Source of the DNA: Oncomelania hupensis
Taxonomy: Eukaryota > Mollusca > Gastropoda > Littorinimorpha > Pomatiopsidae
Length of the DNA: 64,000 nt
NCBI GenBank assembly: GCA_036898135.1
Contig: CM072512.1
Span: 43,205,444-43,269,443, forward strand
Reading direction: 5' to 3'
The notes under the pieces are model-generated. The model was not told where the DNA came from, did no database searches, and saw only the letters and a program-made list of their open reading frames with translations. A program made the position numbers and the translations under genes. Below are positions 56,157 to 64,000 of the stretch, piece by piece; the stretch's first letter is position 1; each line of letters starts with the position of its first letter.

Positions 56157-57048
56157 AAGGATTTCAAATCACTCAACATGAACAGTGAACAATTGAGTTG
56201 TAAGAGTAAAACACTAAGACTGGATCACACAGTAGGTGGTTAAAATCACATTCCAGAGTCTGGTATCACGTTTGCATGTTACTATCTTTTGCTTCTCTTT
56301 ACTCAGACAATATTGGACAATACAATTTATTGTAATATTGTACTTGAAAATTGCATTAACTGTCCTGAAAATTTGCATACAGGGTCAAAAGAATATGAAA
56401 TGCATACATGCCCAAATTTTTGTAATCAGTGTTACCCCTGTTAATGTTGAATTATTAGTGCAAATTGTGATGCCTAGAGAAGATTCTAAAGGATTCTGAT
56501 TCAAATTCATTGCTGTCTTTGTGCATTTTTAGGATGATAATATGAATTGTTCTGTTATTTATGCTGCTATTTTGTTTTATATATTTGTTTTTTAATTTCA
56601 TTATTAAATTGTAATTTCTTCTTTTTTTCAGCAAAAGGTCCCAGACAAAGGGTAAGCTTAATTTTTTTTCCTGTTACTTCCAATTTTATAGCTTTATGTT
56701 GTGTTTTGTGTGTGTTTGTGGATGGAGCTGTGTATTTGATCATGAAATAAAAGCACCATACACATAAACTTTGAAAGAAAACCCTGGTATATATTTTAGA
56801 TGAGGGCATTGCTGTTGTTTAAAACATGCCAATGCTAATATGTCACATTCTTACTGCTCAGGGGTGGTTGTTTTTTTTAAAAAATAAAGCTTTTATAAAG
56901 ATGTCCAGTTATGTAATTATTTATTGATTTTGGTTGGTTGTTTCAAATGTTACAGACTTCACCACAAGTTCATACGTTTCAAACCAAGTACAACAATGGG
57001 GGTTTGCTTGGCCAAGATGATGATGACGATGATGATATCGTGACCTAG
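29793..57048 (+). CDS. IQCE: IQ motif-containing protein E (IQCE), complete, 23 coding exons
   Basis: IQCE binds the EVC-EVC2 complex at the base of primary cilia and promotes Hedgehog signalling in vertebrates. Exons: 29793-29813, 32109-32165, 33901-33940, 34289-34333, 34798-34884, 35456-35545, 35978-36121, 39778-39851, 40650-40727, 41863-41898, 43364-43485, 43945-44058, 44874-45028, 45455-45513, 45929-46140, 46667-46711, 46957-47236, 48494-48583, 51559-51660, 52111-52292, 53797-53891, 56632-56651, 56956-57048. They total 2,241 nt and encode 746 aa, all phases in frame. Residues 170-455 are coiled coil (EEYYDEVLELRK, TKIRRLEEDN, LKQKILKLE and NLKEDLDK-like blocks match human IQCE). Six RPSSAQ repeats (471-506) precede four IQ-like motifs (ARSIQQGWRNRRRR, AAKKIQRSWRQHEK, AAKKIQANWIGYRHRK, ITAALSGHRARRKR). 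The acidic C-terminus DDDDDDDIVT parallels the human DDSDDIVI. Human IQCE is 695 aa. Exon 1 is the least certain. Confidence 0.94.
30181..30249 (-). CDS. SNX8: Candidate alternative 5' exon of SNX8 inside IQCE intron 1
   Basis: On the minus strand a 69 bp segment is bounded by a CTCCCAG acceptor and a GTAAATG donor. Two frames contain stops. The phase 1 frame is open and reads SETEKSLTDSESDSLELEEA, an acidic serine-rich peptide. Its phase 1 end fits exactly onto SNX8 exon 2 (29125), which also starts in phase 1 (giving G-SVPPFY). It would replace the short MATDLTFG exon. No matching upstream first exon was found, so this is a hypothesis from splice signals and phase only. Confidence 0.45.
32624..33540 (-). 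mobile_element. Decayed LINE 3' end with RNase H domain
   Basis: The minus strand from about 33535 to 33075 reads LFTDRSKEIDAVAAASV and later KIIFMWVPSHTGISGNTAVD, the first and last conserved blocks of the RNase H domain carried by I/jockey-group LINEs. The DSLSA-type central motif is degraded. Downstream, a ~450 bp AT-rich 3' UTR ends in GTCCATTGGACCTT, which resembles the 3' end of the 580 bp retroposon family. It lies in IQCE intron 2. Confidence 0.72.
33608..33662. repeat. Near-perfect 55 bp palindrome
   Basis: Arms of 27 bp (33608-33634 and 33636-33662) differ at one position and are separated by one base. The core is AATCAGGTTGATCT, C, AGATCAACCTGATT. It is in IQCE intron 2, just beyond the RNase H LINE fragment. 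Confidence 0.95.
34979..35058. repeat. CT microsatellite, about 40 units
   Basis: An uninterrupted CT run in IQCE intron 5, beginning about 95 bp after the exon 5 donor. The SLSLS and ERERE open frames over it are artefacts of the repeat. Confidence 0.97.
36272..39600 (+). mobile_element. Near full-length RTE LINE (about 3.3 kb), inactivated
   Basis: The element is 36282-39590, flanked by ACAGTTGCAT (36272-36281) and ACAATTGCAT (39591-39600), a target duplication with one change. The 5' region has TAAGAGGCGACTAACAGGG. The endonuclease region (about 36890-37386) includes IIQAYAPISDYDD, VEGDWNAKVGHDE and QIDNIMVKKR. The reverse transcriptase (about 37570-39345) includes [48 protein letters not shown] and [13 protein letters not shown]. 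Stops (for example after RTRTFP, after EKYLQHQ, after HNSAI and after KKRKL) interrupt the frame. The 3' tail is GGATA repeats. It is in IQCE intron 7, same strand as IQCE. Confidence 0.92.
40150..40265 (+). mobile_element. RTE LINE, 100 bp 3' terminal fragment
   Basis: 40157-40258 matches the last ~100 bp of the RTE family (GAGGACAGAGAAAGATGGAGTA region, then the GGATAGGATA tail). GTAAAAT at 40150-40156 and 40259-40265 is a short target duplication. It is in IQCE intron 8. Confidence 0.8.
40814..41605 (-). mobile_element. Tigger-like (pogo) element retaining the transposase N-terminus
   Basis: The element is 40816-41603, with ends CAGTGGAACCTCCGGTAT and its inverted match (reading CAGTGGAACCTCCGGTATCC), flanked by TA on both sides. 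On the minus strand 41302-41024 reads MASRKRNVLSLAERMKVIER followed by GESCLSIARSLDVGKTQIQL, the first CENP-B/pogo-type helix-turn-helix of Tigger transposases. It then breaks off near LDERVWQWF, the usual start of the second HTH. The DDE domain is deleted. It is in IQCE intron 9. Confidence 0.85.
42235..43340 (-). mobile_element. CR1-like LINE 3' fragment abutting IQCE exon 11
   Basis: Minus strand: [40 protein letters not shown] and QHFFTNRITNSWNSLP, the C-terminus of a CR1/jockey-type ORF2, then a 3' UTR that ends in a short TATAC tail at 42239-42252. It is the same family as 25612-26036 and is interrupted by a TTAA-flanked element (42306-42988). The 5'-truncated end lies about 25-30 bp upstream of the IQCE exon 11 acceptor at 43363. 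Confidence 0.83.
42302..42992. mobile_element. piggyBac-type non-autonomous element at a TTAA site
   Basis: The element body is 42306-42988, inserted in the CR1 fragment. The left flank is TTGA (42302-42305) and the right flank TTAA (42989-42992). The uninterrupted CR1 copy has TTAA at the matching place (25664-25667). The ends read inward as ACCCCAATACTG and ACCCCTTAACTG. The interior is AT-rich with no open frame. The superfamily call rests on the TTAA target only. Confidence 0.7.
44400..44770 (+). mobile_element. L2-like LINE 3' end with TTA-repeat tail
   Basis: 44417-44467 reads SFKRNLKTYLFQ and a short tail to a stop, matching the usual C-terminus (FKxxLKTxLF) of L2-type LINE proteins. 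About 230 bp of 3' UTR follow, then about 24 TTA units (44698-44769). It is in IQCE intron 12, same strand. The class assignment is from the terminal motif only. Confidence 0.6.
46988..47095 (+). repeat. Coding 18 bp minisatellite in IQCE exon 17 (RPSSAQ x 6)
   Basis: Six units of (C/A)GACCATCCAGCGCTCAG with a few synonymous changes encode six perfect RPSSAQ hexapeptides at IQCE residues 471-506. A degenerate seventh unit (RPGSER) follows. Each unit is a multiple of three, so copy number changes would keep the frame. The peptide is serine- and arginine-rich and probably disordered. Confidence 0.95.
47486..48199. mobile_element. Element with perfect 45 bp terminal inverted repeats
   Basis: 47486-47530 and 48155-48199 are exact reverse complements over 45 bp, containing TTTATAGTCCCCTCTC and CGATAAGGATTTTCAGAGAG. 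The 624 bp between is T-rich with no open frame. No convincing target duplication was found. It is in IQCE intron 17. The identity of the two arms suggests recent movement or gene conversion. Superfamily unknown. Confidence 0.8.
48876..50156 (-). mobile_element. 5'-truncated RTE LINE with open reverse transcriptase frame
   Basis: The element is 48885-50147, antisense to IQCE, in intron 18. TTTAGTTTT at 48876-48884 and 50148-50156 is the target duplication. It starts (3' end) with CCTATCC repeats. A 289-codon frame (50132-49263) runs from [19 protein letters not shown] through [13 protein letters not shown] and [13 protein letters not shown] to FVDDINNMAGEE and FLYACETRTL. The remainder is frameshifted. 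The catalytic FADD is FVDD here, and the 5' half including the endonuclease is absent. Confidence 0.9.
52506..53151. mobile_element. Solo LTR with 5 bp target duplication
   Basis: The LTR is 52511-53146 (636 bp), beginning TGTTAC and ending GTAACA, flanked by GACAT at 52506-52510 and 53147-53151. A TATATAG word near 52787 and AATAAA near 53054 fit an LTR promoter and polyadenylation signal in plus orientation. No internal gag/pol sequence is present, so this is a solo LTR left by recombination. It is in IQCE intron 20. TG-CA ends with a 5 bp duplication fit Gypsy, Copia or BEL. Confidence 0.82.
54968..55435. repeat. Tandem duplication, unit about 260 bp, two diverged copies
   Basis: Two copies (about 54968-55181 and 55231-55435) share GGCTACACC, GCATTCCT, GAGGGTAGTACACAGTGCC, CTGATGGCAA and TTTGTGGTGAAG-GATTTCACTAGC. 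They lie in IQCE intron 21. Frames across the two units are not conserved. Confidence 0.75.
56125..56153. repeat. CA microsatellite and nearby 54 bp tandem pair
   Basis: About 14 CA units at 56125-56153 in IQCE intron 21. Just before it, 55865-55950 holds two copies of a unit containing AAGTGGCTGGATTTT and AGATAGAGCACTCCTTTT. Confidence 0.8.
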
Positions 57049-60000
57049 AACAGAATCTGTTATTTACAAAGAGTTTATTCAATTTGTTGTTGCACTTTCA
57101 AAACTCCTCCACAATTCATGCCGTGGCTAGCTTTTACCAGCTTTGGCAAAATTATGTTTGTGACGAAGAAAATCAAAGGAAGAATTAATGTAGAGATGTT
57201 GATAGCAATTTTCTTGTGGTAATGCTTTGGAATTTCTTCCATAATTTCTTGGCTCACCAGTCAGTAATTTGGCGGAATTTTTTCGGGGATGGAAGAAAAT
57301 CAAGGAAAGCGAAAATAGAGACCTTTTGTGAGGCAGCAGCTGTCTTGCTTTTTGACTGTTAGTGCCACAATCTCGTTTAAACTGTGTGTGAGTATGACTT
57401 GACTTTGTTGTTATGGCTATGCGTATGCCATTTTGGCTAATCTTTTAATGTTGTTATGAATGCACTTTCAATTAGTATTTTCTCTAATTGAATTTTCGAG
57501 CATAGTTTTGGGCTCAGCACATAAGTCAGAGGCACAGGGGACTTCGTTTTTATCAAAGTCATGCTAGAATGAATTAATTTTTGTGCTGTTACATGTATTG
57601 ATATTTTCTTGCAATTTGGTTAAGTCACTCTGTAATATATTTTAAGCTTTATTCATTCTGAACATTTGTTCCGAAATCCAATTGCAGTTTGTAAAAAAGA
57701 AAAGAATTGTATCAAATTGGAAATAAGATTTTTATAATGTATTGAGAGAGAAAAACCAAGAAGAAAATTTACGAGACTTTGTTGAGGGACTGAAATGTAT
57801 AACAGACAATAACATTATGCAGTTTACCATCATTTTTGTATCTGTATTGTTGTATCTGACATTCCTGACACTTTCGTTTTTAGTTTATCATGTATACATT
57901 ACATTGCACTGATTTAATGTTTGATTCACATGCATAGTAATGTAAGTCTATGTACTCGCTCCTCTGCCATCCGTCTGTACAAAACTTTAGAGTGGCTAAT
58001 TACTTGGAAACTATTTTATGTATCGCATTCAAGCTTGTTAAGATGGTGTTTATCCATGAGACCTCGAAAAATTATCAGTGAATGAATTTCACTTCAATGT
58101 CAAAGTCATAGGGCTATAGAATCAGCAAACGTTAGTCAAAACATTGACCATTTTTCGCAAAATTTTAGTTTTGCCAAAGTCATTAAAATTGAATTTCTGA
58201 TTCTTTTATGCATGATAGATATCAATGAGACACTGTGCAAATTTGGTTAACCTTGCTCCAAGGTTAAAGTCACTGGAGCTGTCCAAAGTCGGTTTATATA
58301 GGTACTTTGATGTGAATTTGACCCTAAACTGTGAGATATATATAAAGTCCAAACTTCTTGTATTTAGAGGTAATAGATTAATTTTTTATATATGAGGAAG
58401 GGGGAACTCATTTTCATGTTAAATATTGCGAGTTCCATAAGGATTATATGAGTCATATGAGCTTTGCCCTTCTAGTTTATTTTTATTTTATTCTAGTATT
58501 TGCACCCCACACAATTATAGAAGTGTTGCCTTGTTAAAAAAAAAAAAAGAAAGAAAGAAAGAAAGAAGAAAGAATGGGATTTTTCTTATATAGCGCACTT
58601 ACAAGTTTAGAGAGCTTCTCAAAGTGCTGGCCCCTTAATATCCAGCATGCAATTAATAGCTTGCTGAAGTTAACATTCGAACCCACATGTACACAAGGCA
58701 CGATTCCTGACCACTGAACTATACAAGGATTAGCACAGAAACCTGAAGAATAAGAAGTGTGATATACATACTGAAGGTCAATGTAATAAACGTGACTCGG
58801 AACTGTAAAAAGGAGTCTAATACCAACCACCAGATGGGTCTCTACAATGAGATTCCAATGTAAAATTTGTTTTCTGTTATTTTATTGTAATAATGTTATA
58901 AAGCGACAGTTGTTTTTGCTTCTGTTTTCTGTTGTTCTGTTTTAATCATGCTGCCAAGGTTTTAATGTTAATACTTAAAAGTGGTGTTTGTGATATGTCC
59001 AGTTTTGCATGTTTGGTTTCGTGGGCTCTGGAATGTTGGAATGGAGTGAATTGCGCAAAGGGAAAATGCTTTCAGTAAAGGGTTTTGTGATTTTTCTGAA
59101 CATGGTTTTGTGTCTGGGCAAAGGAACATGAATGCATGTACCTGTCATTGCTTTAGTGTATATGCAGTTTTAGGATTTTAAAAAAAATTAATCAGATTTT
59201 GAATTTGGTTCGAGCATGATGATTGAAGTTGTGCAGTGAATGATTTTAAATGTCTACCAGTTGTTACAGAAAATGTGGCTTAGGTGATACTGCTTGCATC
59301 AACCAGTAATGTATGGGTAATTTTATAAAAATCAAATGTTCTTACTCTTTTATCACGTTCATTGTCTTAAACTGTCACAGCTGTAGTTTACAGATAATAT
59401 AAATGCTTATTACTGTGTCATTTACTAAAATGTGTTTTTATTAGATGAAAATTTTTGTCTTTTTATGGTTCGTTCTTTCTTTCTCAGCTGACATTGCCCA
59501 TTTCTTTGCATTTGAAGTTCAGCTTACACAGACATTTTCTTTGCATTATTTGTTATGAAGTTTTAATTTTGCATTTGACATTATTTGTTTTGACAGTTGA
59601 GCAGTCATCGTAGTATTTGTTTTTATTTTCTTCTTATGCATTCTTCTTCAGTCTTTAGCCTTGCTCATTCTTCAGCTCAGTGGCAGCCAAGTTTCTACAG
59701 TCTTTTCCTGCATGTCGGTGCCCGAATCAGTTTCTTCAGGCCGTGTTATTTTTTTTATTTTTATTATTGTGATTTCGATTATTATCGTTGCAGTAGCATG
59801 AGATTTTTCTGTACTGCATATAAGATGTGATTTTGTTTAAATAAATAAAGTCACGGTAGACTAGCCCATGTCATTGTTTGATTTACCTACATTATTTATT
59901 TATTTTAGTTTTGGGTATAAATTGCTTTCATATTATGAGCAATTCCACACATTTTGTTGTCTTAATATCTTGTGATCAGGTCCACATTATTTCGATCTCA

Positions 60001-61090
60001 GTTTTTGCCTGTGATATTTCTGTAACACATTATATATTACTATTTATTACACCTTATTTAATAGATGTAACAATTGGAGATCTGTAAAATTGTATAGTGT
60101 AAATATGCATAGTAATGTTTCATCTGTACAGTGGTCATTTTGACAACTTAATAAGAAAGTTTACATTCCCACCACGTTTTGTTTTGCGTTTCATGTTGTG
60201 TTTGAGAGAAATTACCAACAAAAAAAGTACTAGATCAGATGTAAGTTTTGCATTCAATTCAACATTCAACCTCAGATAAATAAGTAAATATGCAATTTTG
60301 CATACAAAACAATATTCCTTGCTAAATGATTTTGACCACATTTTATTTACTTCAGGCATATAATGCAAAATTTTATCACAAACCTAAATTAAACCAAAGG
60401 TGACATCAAATATGTACAAGTAAATCATAATGTAATATTCCTTGCAATCACAAATCAATTCTCTCCTAATTGTTACATCTTAAAATCTCAAATTCACAGA
60501 ACAAATACAAAAGGAAAAATATAAAAATGCAAAAAAAATTCAACACTCCTATAATCAAGCCTACCAAATTTATCCTGATTATTTTTTTTACACTTTGCAG
60601 CTTCCTTACAAAACAAATATAAAACACAAAATATATCAGTCTTAGCAAAACCAGCCCTGCATAAATTTAATAACAATATTTTGTAGAGAATTAATTCAAT
60701 ATTTTCAGAGGGAGTGGGTTATTTAAATTTAGGTGGTCAGTTTTTGGTATAAAATAAATAAAGGTCGGGAATCTATCTGTTGACATTTAAACACCCGTTG
60801 TTCTCCTGTTGCACTTTATTTTATACTTGGCCTTAATAAACACTAGTATGACGTTGACATTTACTTTTTTCTGTTACTAAATAAAATGCTAGAACACAAA
60901 GTTATGTCACAAAATGTCCATACTTGCTCCACACATTTATTCTTCATTATTGATACCTGATCAACAAGGCTACTTGAGAGTCTTTGTGGAGTCATTTCCT
61001 CGAAAACGGGGTATCCACAGTACTATGAAGAAGAAGAAGAAGAAGAAGAAGAGTCCCATATTTACTGAAATGGTGGAACTTACCAAAACA
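57049..61090. other. IQCE 3' UTR and intergenic sequence toward CCDC166
   Basis: There is no coding exon. The overlapping AATAAATAAAG at 59840-59850 is the best plus-strand polyadenylation signal; it would give a 3' UTR of about 2.8 kb. The region contains the inverted dispersed repeat at 58190-58480 and an A/GAAA run at 58539-58575. A 65 bp block around 60765-60830 (ATCTATC-GTTGACAT, AACACC-GTTGTTCTCC) recurs at 53325-53395 and marks another dispersed repeat. Confidence 0.5.
58190..58480. repeat. Dispersed repeat of the TGACCTTGA family, copy 3 (inverted)
   Basis: Reverse complement of the 1850-2050 part of copy 1: ATATCAATGAGACAC, ACCTTGCTCCAAGG, CACTGGAGCTGTCCAAAGTC, GGTACTTTGA and CATATGAGCTTTGCCC blocks in the expected inverted order. 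It is more degraded, with fewer intact TGACCTTGA words. It lies in the IQCE 3' flank. Confidence 0.7.
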
Positions 61091-61096
61091 TTTATT
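61091..61096 (-). terminator. Polyadenylation signal AATAAA for the CCDC166-like gene
   Basis: TTTATT on the plus strand is AATAAA on the minus strand, 55 bp downstream of the stop codon at 61151-61153. Spacing and strand fit the 3' end of this gene. Confidence 0.6.
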
Positions 61097-61150
61097 CATA
61101 ACAATCCTCAAAGCAACATAATGTCACGATACGTCCAGATTTCTTTTACG

Positions 61151-62368
61151 TTATTCGCCAGGCTTAGAAATCACAGATTCTTCTATCGCAGCTGTGACAG
61201 CCTTGAAAGATTTCTGCTGTCTCATTTCTCGCAGCTTTTTCAAATCACTGGCATAGTTCTGTTCACGCAAGAGCTGTCTCCTTTGGTCTTCCAGTTCTTT
61301 CTGGTGCTCGTTTAAGGCTCGTGTGGTTTGGATCAAAGACAGGAGCTCTGCTCGCAGCTCTCGATTCTCCAGCTTGATGTGGATGGTATGGTCAGTCAAG
61401 CATTGCATAGCTTCCTGAAGAAGACAAATTTGTGTGTGTATATCTAAAGAAAGAAGAATACAGAAGAAGAAGAAGAAGGAAACAATCAAATGGACAGACT
61501 GGCAGATAATTTTTTAAAATAAAAAATCATTCTTGTGTGTGGACTATTTAGGACTTTAGCATATACACAGATTACACAGACTTGCTAAAGTCTGGAAATT
61601 TTTAATATTTTGGTGTGTAGCCAAGTAAAGTATTAGACTCTGAACTCTCTAGCACTTCCCACGAGAACACTAGCCCATCATAAACAGTCATTTTTATTTA
61701 TCCCTCCTGAGAGGGACATACAAATGTTTGCTGTGCAAGGTGCTGCTCCTTCTTCAGCCCCAATGCCAACTATAAATAGCATCTGCAAGAATCGCAAAAA
61801 ACAAAAAAAGCAAAAAATTGCGCCACAGCTGATACACACCTTGTTTGCTTTCTTCTCCAGTGCGTGGATGCGAGTCTCCGAGTCGACCTGATAGTCACGT
61901 TTCTGCTGCAAGAATTCGGATTTCAGTTGCTGGATAGTGTGTGTATGGTGTGCCCGCATCTCGTACACTTGGCGCTCCAGGTCTCGAATCTTGGTCAGCT
62001 GTTCTGTTTGAAGGTGCTGGGGAAAAACAAAGCAACACCCTGTACTACAGCTGTAACACAAAACTATATTTCACAAAATTTTGTATTGCGTTTCAAAAGG
62101 TAGTACACAGTTGGGTGGCATGTGCATGGTAGCCAAGTTGATAGAGTGCTGGTTTCCTATGCAGAAGGTCGCAGGTTCCAACCTTACATGGGATGAACTT
62201 AACATGACTTAAGTAAGAGACTTTTCAAGACACCAAGGGTTTTATCTGGGTACTCCAGTTTCCTCCCTCCATTCAACTACGGGATTGGATACAGTCAATC
62301 TAAATTTCACAAATAAAAATGGATTTCTCTTTTGCCTTCTGTTAACCGCATGATAGCATTCTGTATTA

Positions 62369-62408
<40 letters not shown>

Positions 62409-63270
62409 CCTGAACAGCTTGCTCTAACTTATATGGTAGATTGGCATGAGTCTAAGCTGAATTTGTCATGACCAAGAGAGCACTGTTTTCAGGGTAAATA
62501 GATCGACTGGACACAAACACATACCCTGTACTCTTGAAGATCATTCAGTTCCTGGTGTGTCTTCTCAAGTAAATGTTGTTTCTCTAGCAACAATGCCTCT
62601 AGAGCTGTAAATAAAGAAGGCATTATACTTGTTTTTTCAAGCATCAACAAAATAATAACTGTATAGGAAACAGATGGAAAGACAGAGAGACACTCAGGAT
62701 ATATTGCCACCCAGATAAAACTGTTATAGCTCAGTCATAATTCTGAATAAGTATTTGGGGAAATTTGTCAGCATTAGTATCTATGCATGTATAAATGTGG
62801 TCATTTTAACTTCTTATTTTGTGCTTTACTACTTACATTCTGTCTTTACTCTGTATAATGTACATCACTGGCTAAAAAGCACATAGGCTAGGAAGTTTTG
62901 TGTGTTTTTTTTATATCTGTTTATGTAACAGTGGAATCATTTTTTGAATGCAGCATAATCATAAAACTCTATGCAGAACAGTTCAGCACAATAGCTTAGG
63001 CAATATATATTTAAATTTGACCATTTACCTTTATAAATATGCACTGAGAAGTTTTTAAGAGTTCAACACTGATAAATTTTCATTAAAGAACACAATTAAG
63101 AAGGGCAATATACTTTAATTAATACCTTTCTTTTTCTCATCAAACTCTTCCTCCATGACTTGACGTTGCAGCTGAATATTGCGAATTTCCTGTTTGTTGT
63201 GGTCGCTGAGAGTGACGATGGTTGTCTGACGCTTACTGGTCTTCTTCTCCATGTAGCTCATGTATTCATG
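61151..63270 (-). CDS. CCDC166: CCDC166-like coiled-coil protein, 3' four coding exons (5' end missing)
   Basis: Exons in transcript order: 63270-63126, 62604-62525, 62016-61840, 61414-61151, all with GT-AG borders and joining phases (221 aa plus stop). The peptide is almost all charged coiled coil. The stretches YMSYMEKKTSKRQTTIVTLSD, LQTEQLTKIRDLERQVYEMR, SETRIHALEKKANKEAM and NEHQKELEDQRRQLLREQN follow human CCDC166 in order and spacing. CCDC166 belongs to the DUF4515 group with BBOF1, a basal-body factor, so a role at cilia is a reasonable guess, not shown here. The first exon here opens in phase 0 after a TAG acceptor; the N-terminal exons lie beyond 64000. The C-terminus is shorter than the human one and ends SVISKPGE. 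Confidence 0.82.
62122..62408 (+). mobile_element. tRNA-derived SINE with ATT-repeat tail
   Basis: A tRNA-like head has an A box (TAGCCAAGTTGATAGAGTG, from 62130) and a B box (GGTTCCAACC, 62174-62183) spaced as in a tRNA gene. Then comes a body with TATCTGGGTACTCCAGTTTC, and a tail of about 15 ATT units (62365-62408). It cannot fold as a functional tRNA over its whole length. It is in the intron between the 62604-62525 and 62016-61840 exons of the CCDC166-like gene, opposite strand. Confidence 0.75.
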
Positions 63271-63342
63271 CTAAAATAACACTAATAATAATGATTATCA
63301 TAATAATCATAATAATAATCATCATCATAAATAAGTTTTATT

Positions 63343-64000
63343 TCCTATCCTATCCTGTAACTCAAAAGTTGTTGAGGCACCACAGATGATCATTTAACCA
63401 GCATATTCCATCTTTCTCTGTACTCAGCAACCCTCAGCTCAGTGTAAAGCCAGTCTATTCTCGAATGTGTTCCTCCCACATCTTTTTCTGTCTCGCTCTT
63501 TTTCTGTCTCGCTCTTTTTCTGCCTCCTTGCATTGTGCCTTGCAGAATGGTCTTTGCAAGGCCTGATGCTCTGGTAATGTGGCCATACCATTGGAGTTTC
63601 TGTTTCTTCATTACTGTAAGCATGTCATCGTGTTGTCCAATGGCTTGTGTGATGGAGACAGTAGGCATCCTTGATGCACGCCGATTGTCATTCTGAACCA
63701 GTTCCTGATGACGCTGTTGTTGAGGACTGCACTGGTAGCCTTGTCATGGTTGCCCACAGAGCTGCATGCCAGACTCTGTCAAACGTTTTCTTGGTCTACA
63801 AACACATGATAAAGATGTTGGCACTGTAGGTATTTCTTGCAGATTATTCTGAGGTTGAAAATCTGTTCAGTGGTACTTCGCCCTGCCCTGAATCCTGCTT
63901 GTTCTTCAGCTATGATTTGTTCAGCTTGGGTTTTCAACCTGTTGAGTATTATTTTCATGAGGACTTTGCTGGGATAGCTGAGGAGGCTGATTGTGCAGTA
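63343..64000 (-). mobile_element. RTE LINE copy with internal deletion, running off the window
   Basis: Minus orientation, starting (3' end) with CCTATCCTATCC. The 3' coding part [20 protein letters not shown] is followed by a jump near 63655 directly to the QGCLLSP region, so roughly 900 bp of the palm-to-thumb region is missing. It then continues through the [10 protein letters not shown] region to the window end. It lies in an intron of, or upstream of, the CCDC166-like gene. Confidence 0.85.

Noticed and set aside
62122..62195. A tRNA gene
   Set aside because: A and B boxes are present, but acceptor and anticodon arms do not pair and a SINE body and tail follow.

Overview
This is a stretch of an animal nuclear genome: AT-rich, gene-sparse, with short GT-AG-bounded exons, long introns and dense transposon debris. 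The gene structures, the RTE and CR1-type LINEs and the TGACCTTGACCTT dispersed repeat point to a mollusc, perhaps a gastropod. That placement is an inference from general knowledge, not a database result.

Four protein-coding genes can be read exon by exon. From left to right: (1) the first coding exon of a G-alpha-12/13 subunit on the minus strand (5362-5826), whose other exons lie outside the window; (2) a complete SNX8 sorting nexin on the minus strand (13 coding exons, 29262 down to 17054, 532 aa); (3) a complete IQCE gene on the plus strand (23 coding exons, 29793-57048, 746 aa); (4) the 3' part of a CCDC166-like coiled-coil gene on the minus strand (63270 down to 61151; its 5' end is beyond the window). 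In all three multi-exon models every exon phase joins correctly, which strongly supports them. SNX8 and IQCE are head to head with about 530 bp between their start codons. IQCE and CCDC166 are tail to tail, about 4.1 kb apart.

Layout: 1-5361 is repeat-rich sequence downstream of the G-alpha exon. 5827-17053 is gene-free and holds a hAT-like element invaded by several copies of an unusual ~580 bp retroposon, a quiet 4 kb block, and a Tigger-like element inside a 57 bp tandem repeat. 17054-29262 is SNX8, with LINE fragments in its introns. 29793-57048 is IQCE, whose introns hold a 3.3 kb RTE element, a Tigger deletion derivative, CR1 and L2-like ends, TIR elements and a solo LTR. 57049-61150 is the IQCE 3' flank. 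61151-64000 holds CCDC166, a tRNA-derived SINE and another RTE copy.

The biology is endosomal sorting (SNX8), heterotrimeric G-protein signalling (G-alpha-12/13) and cilium-linked functions (IQCE; CCDC166 by family). No operon, CRISPR array, rRNA gene or intact tRNA gene was seen. The main points are the G-alpha-12/13 - SNX8 - IQCE linkage, which recalls human 7p22; the 580 bp retroposon family with a conserved 5' hairpin and TATA-like box; several insertions whose target duplications or empty sites are visible inside this window; and a candidate alternative SNX8 exon inside IQCE intron 1.
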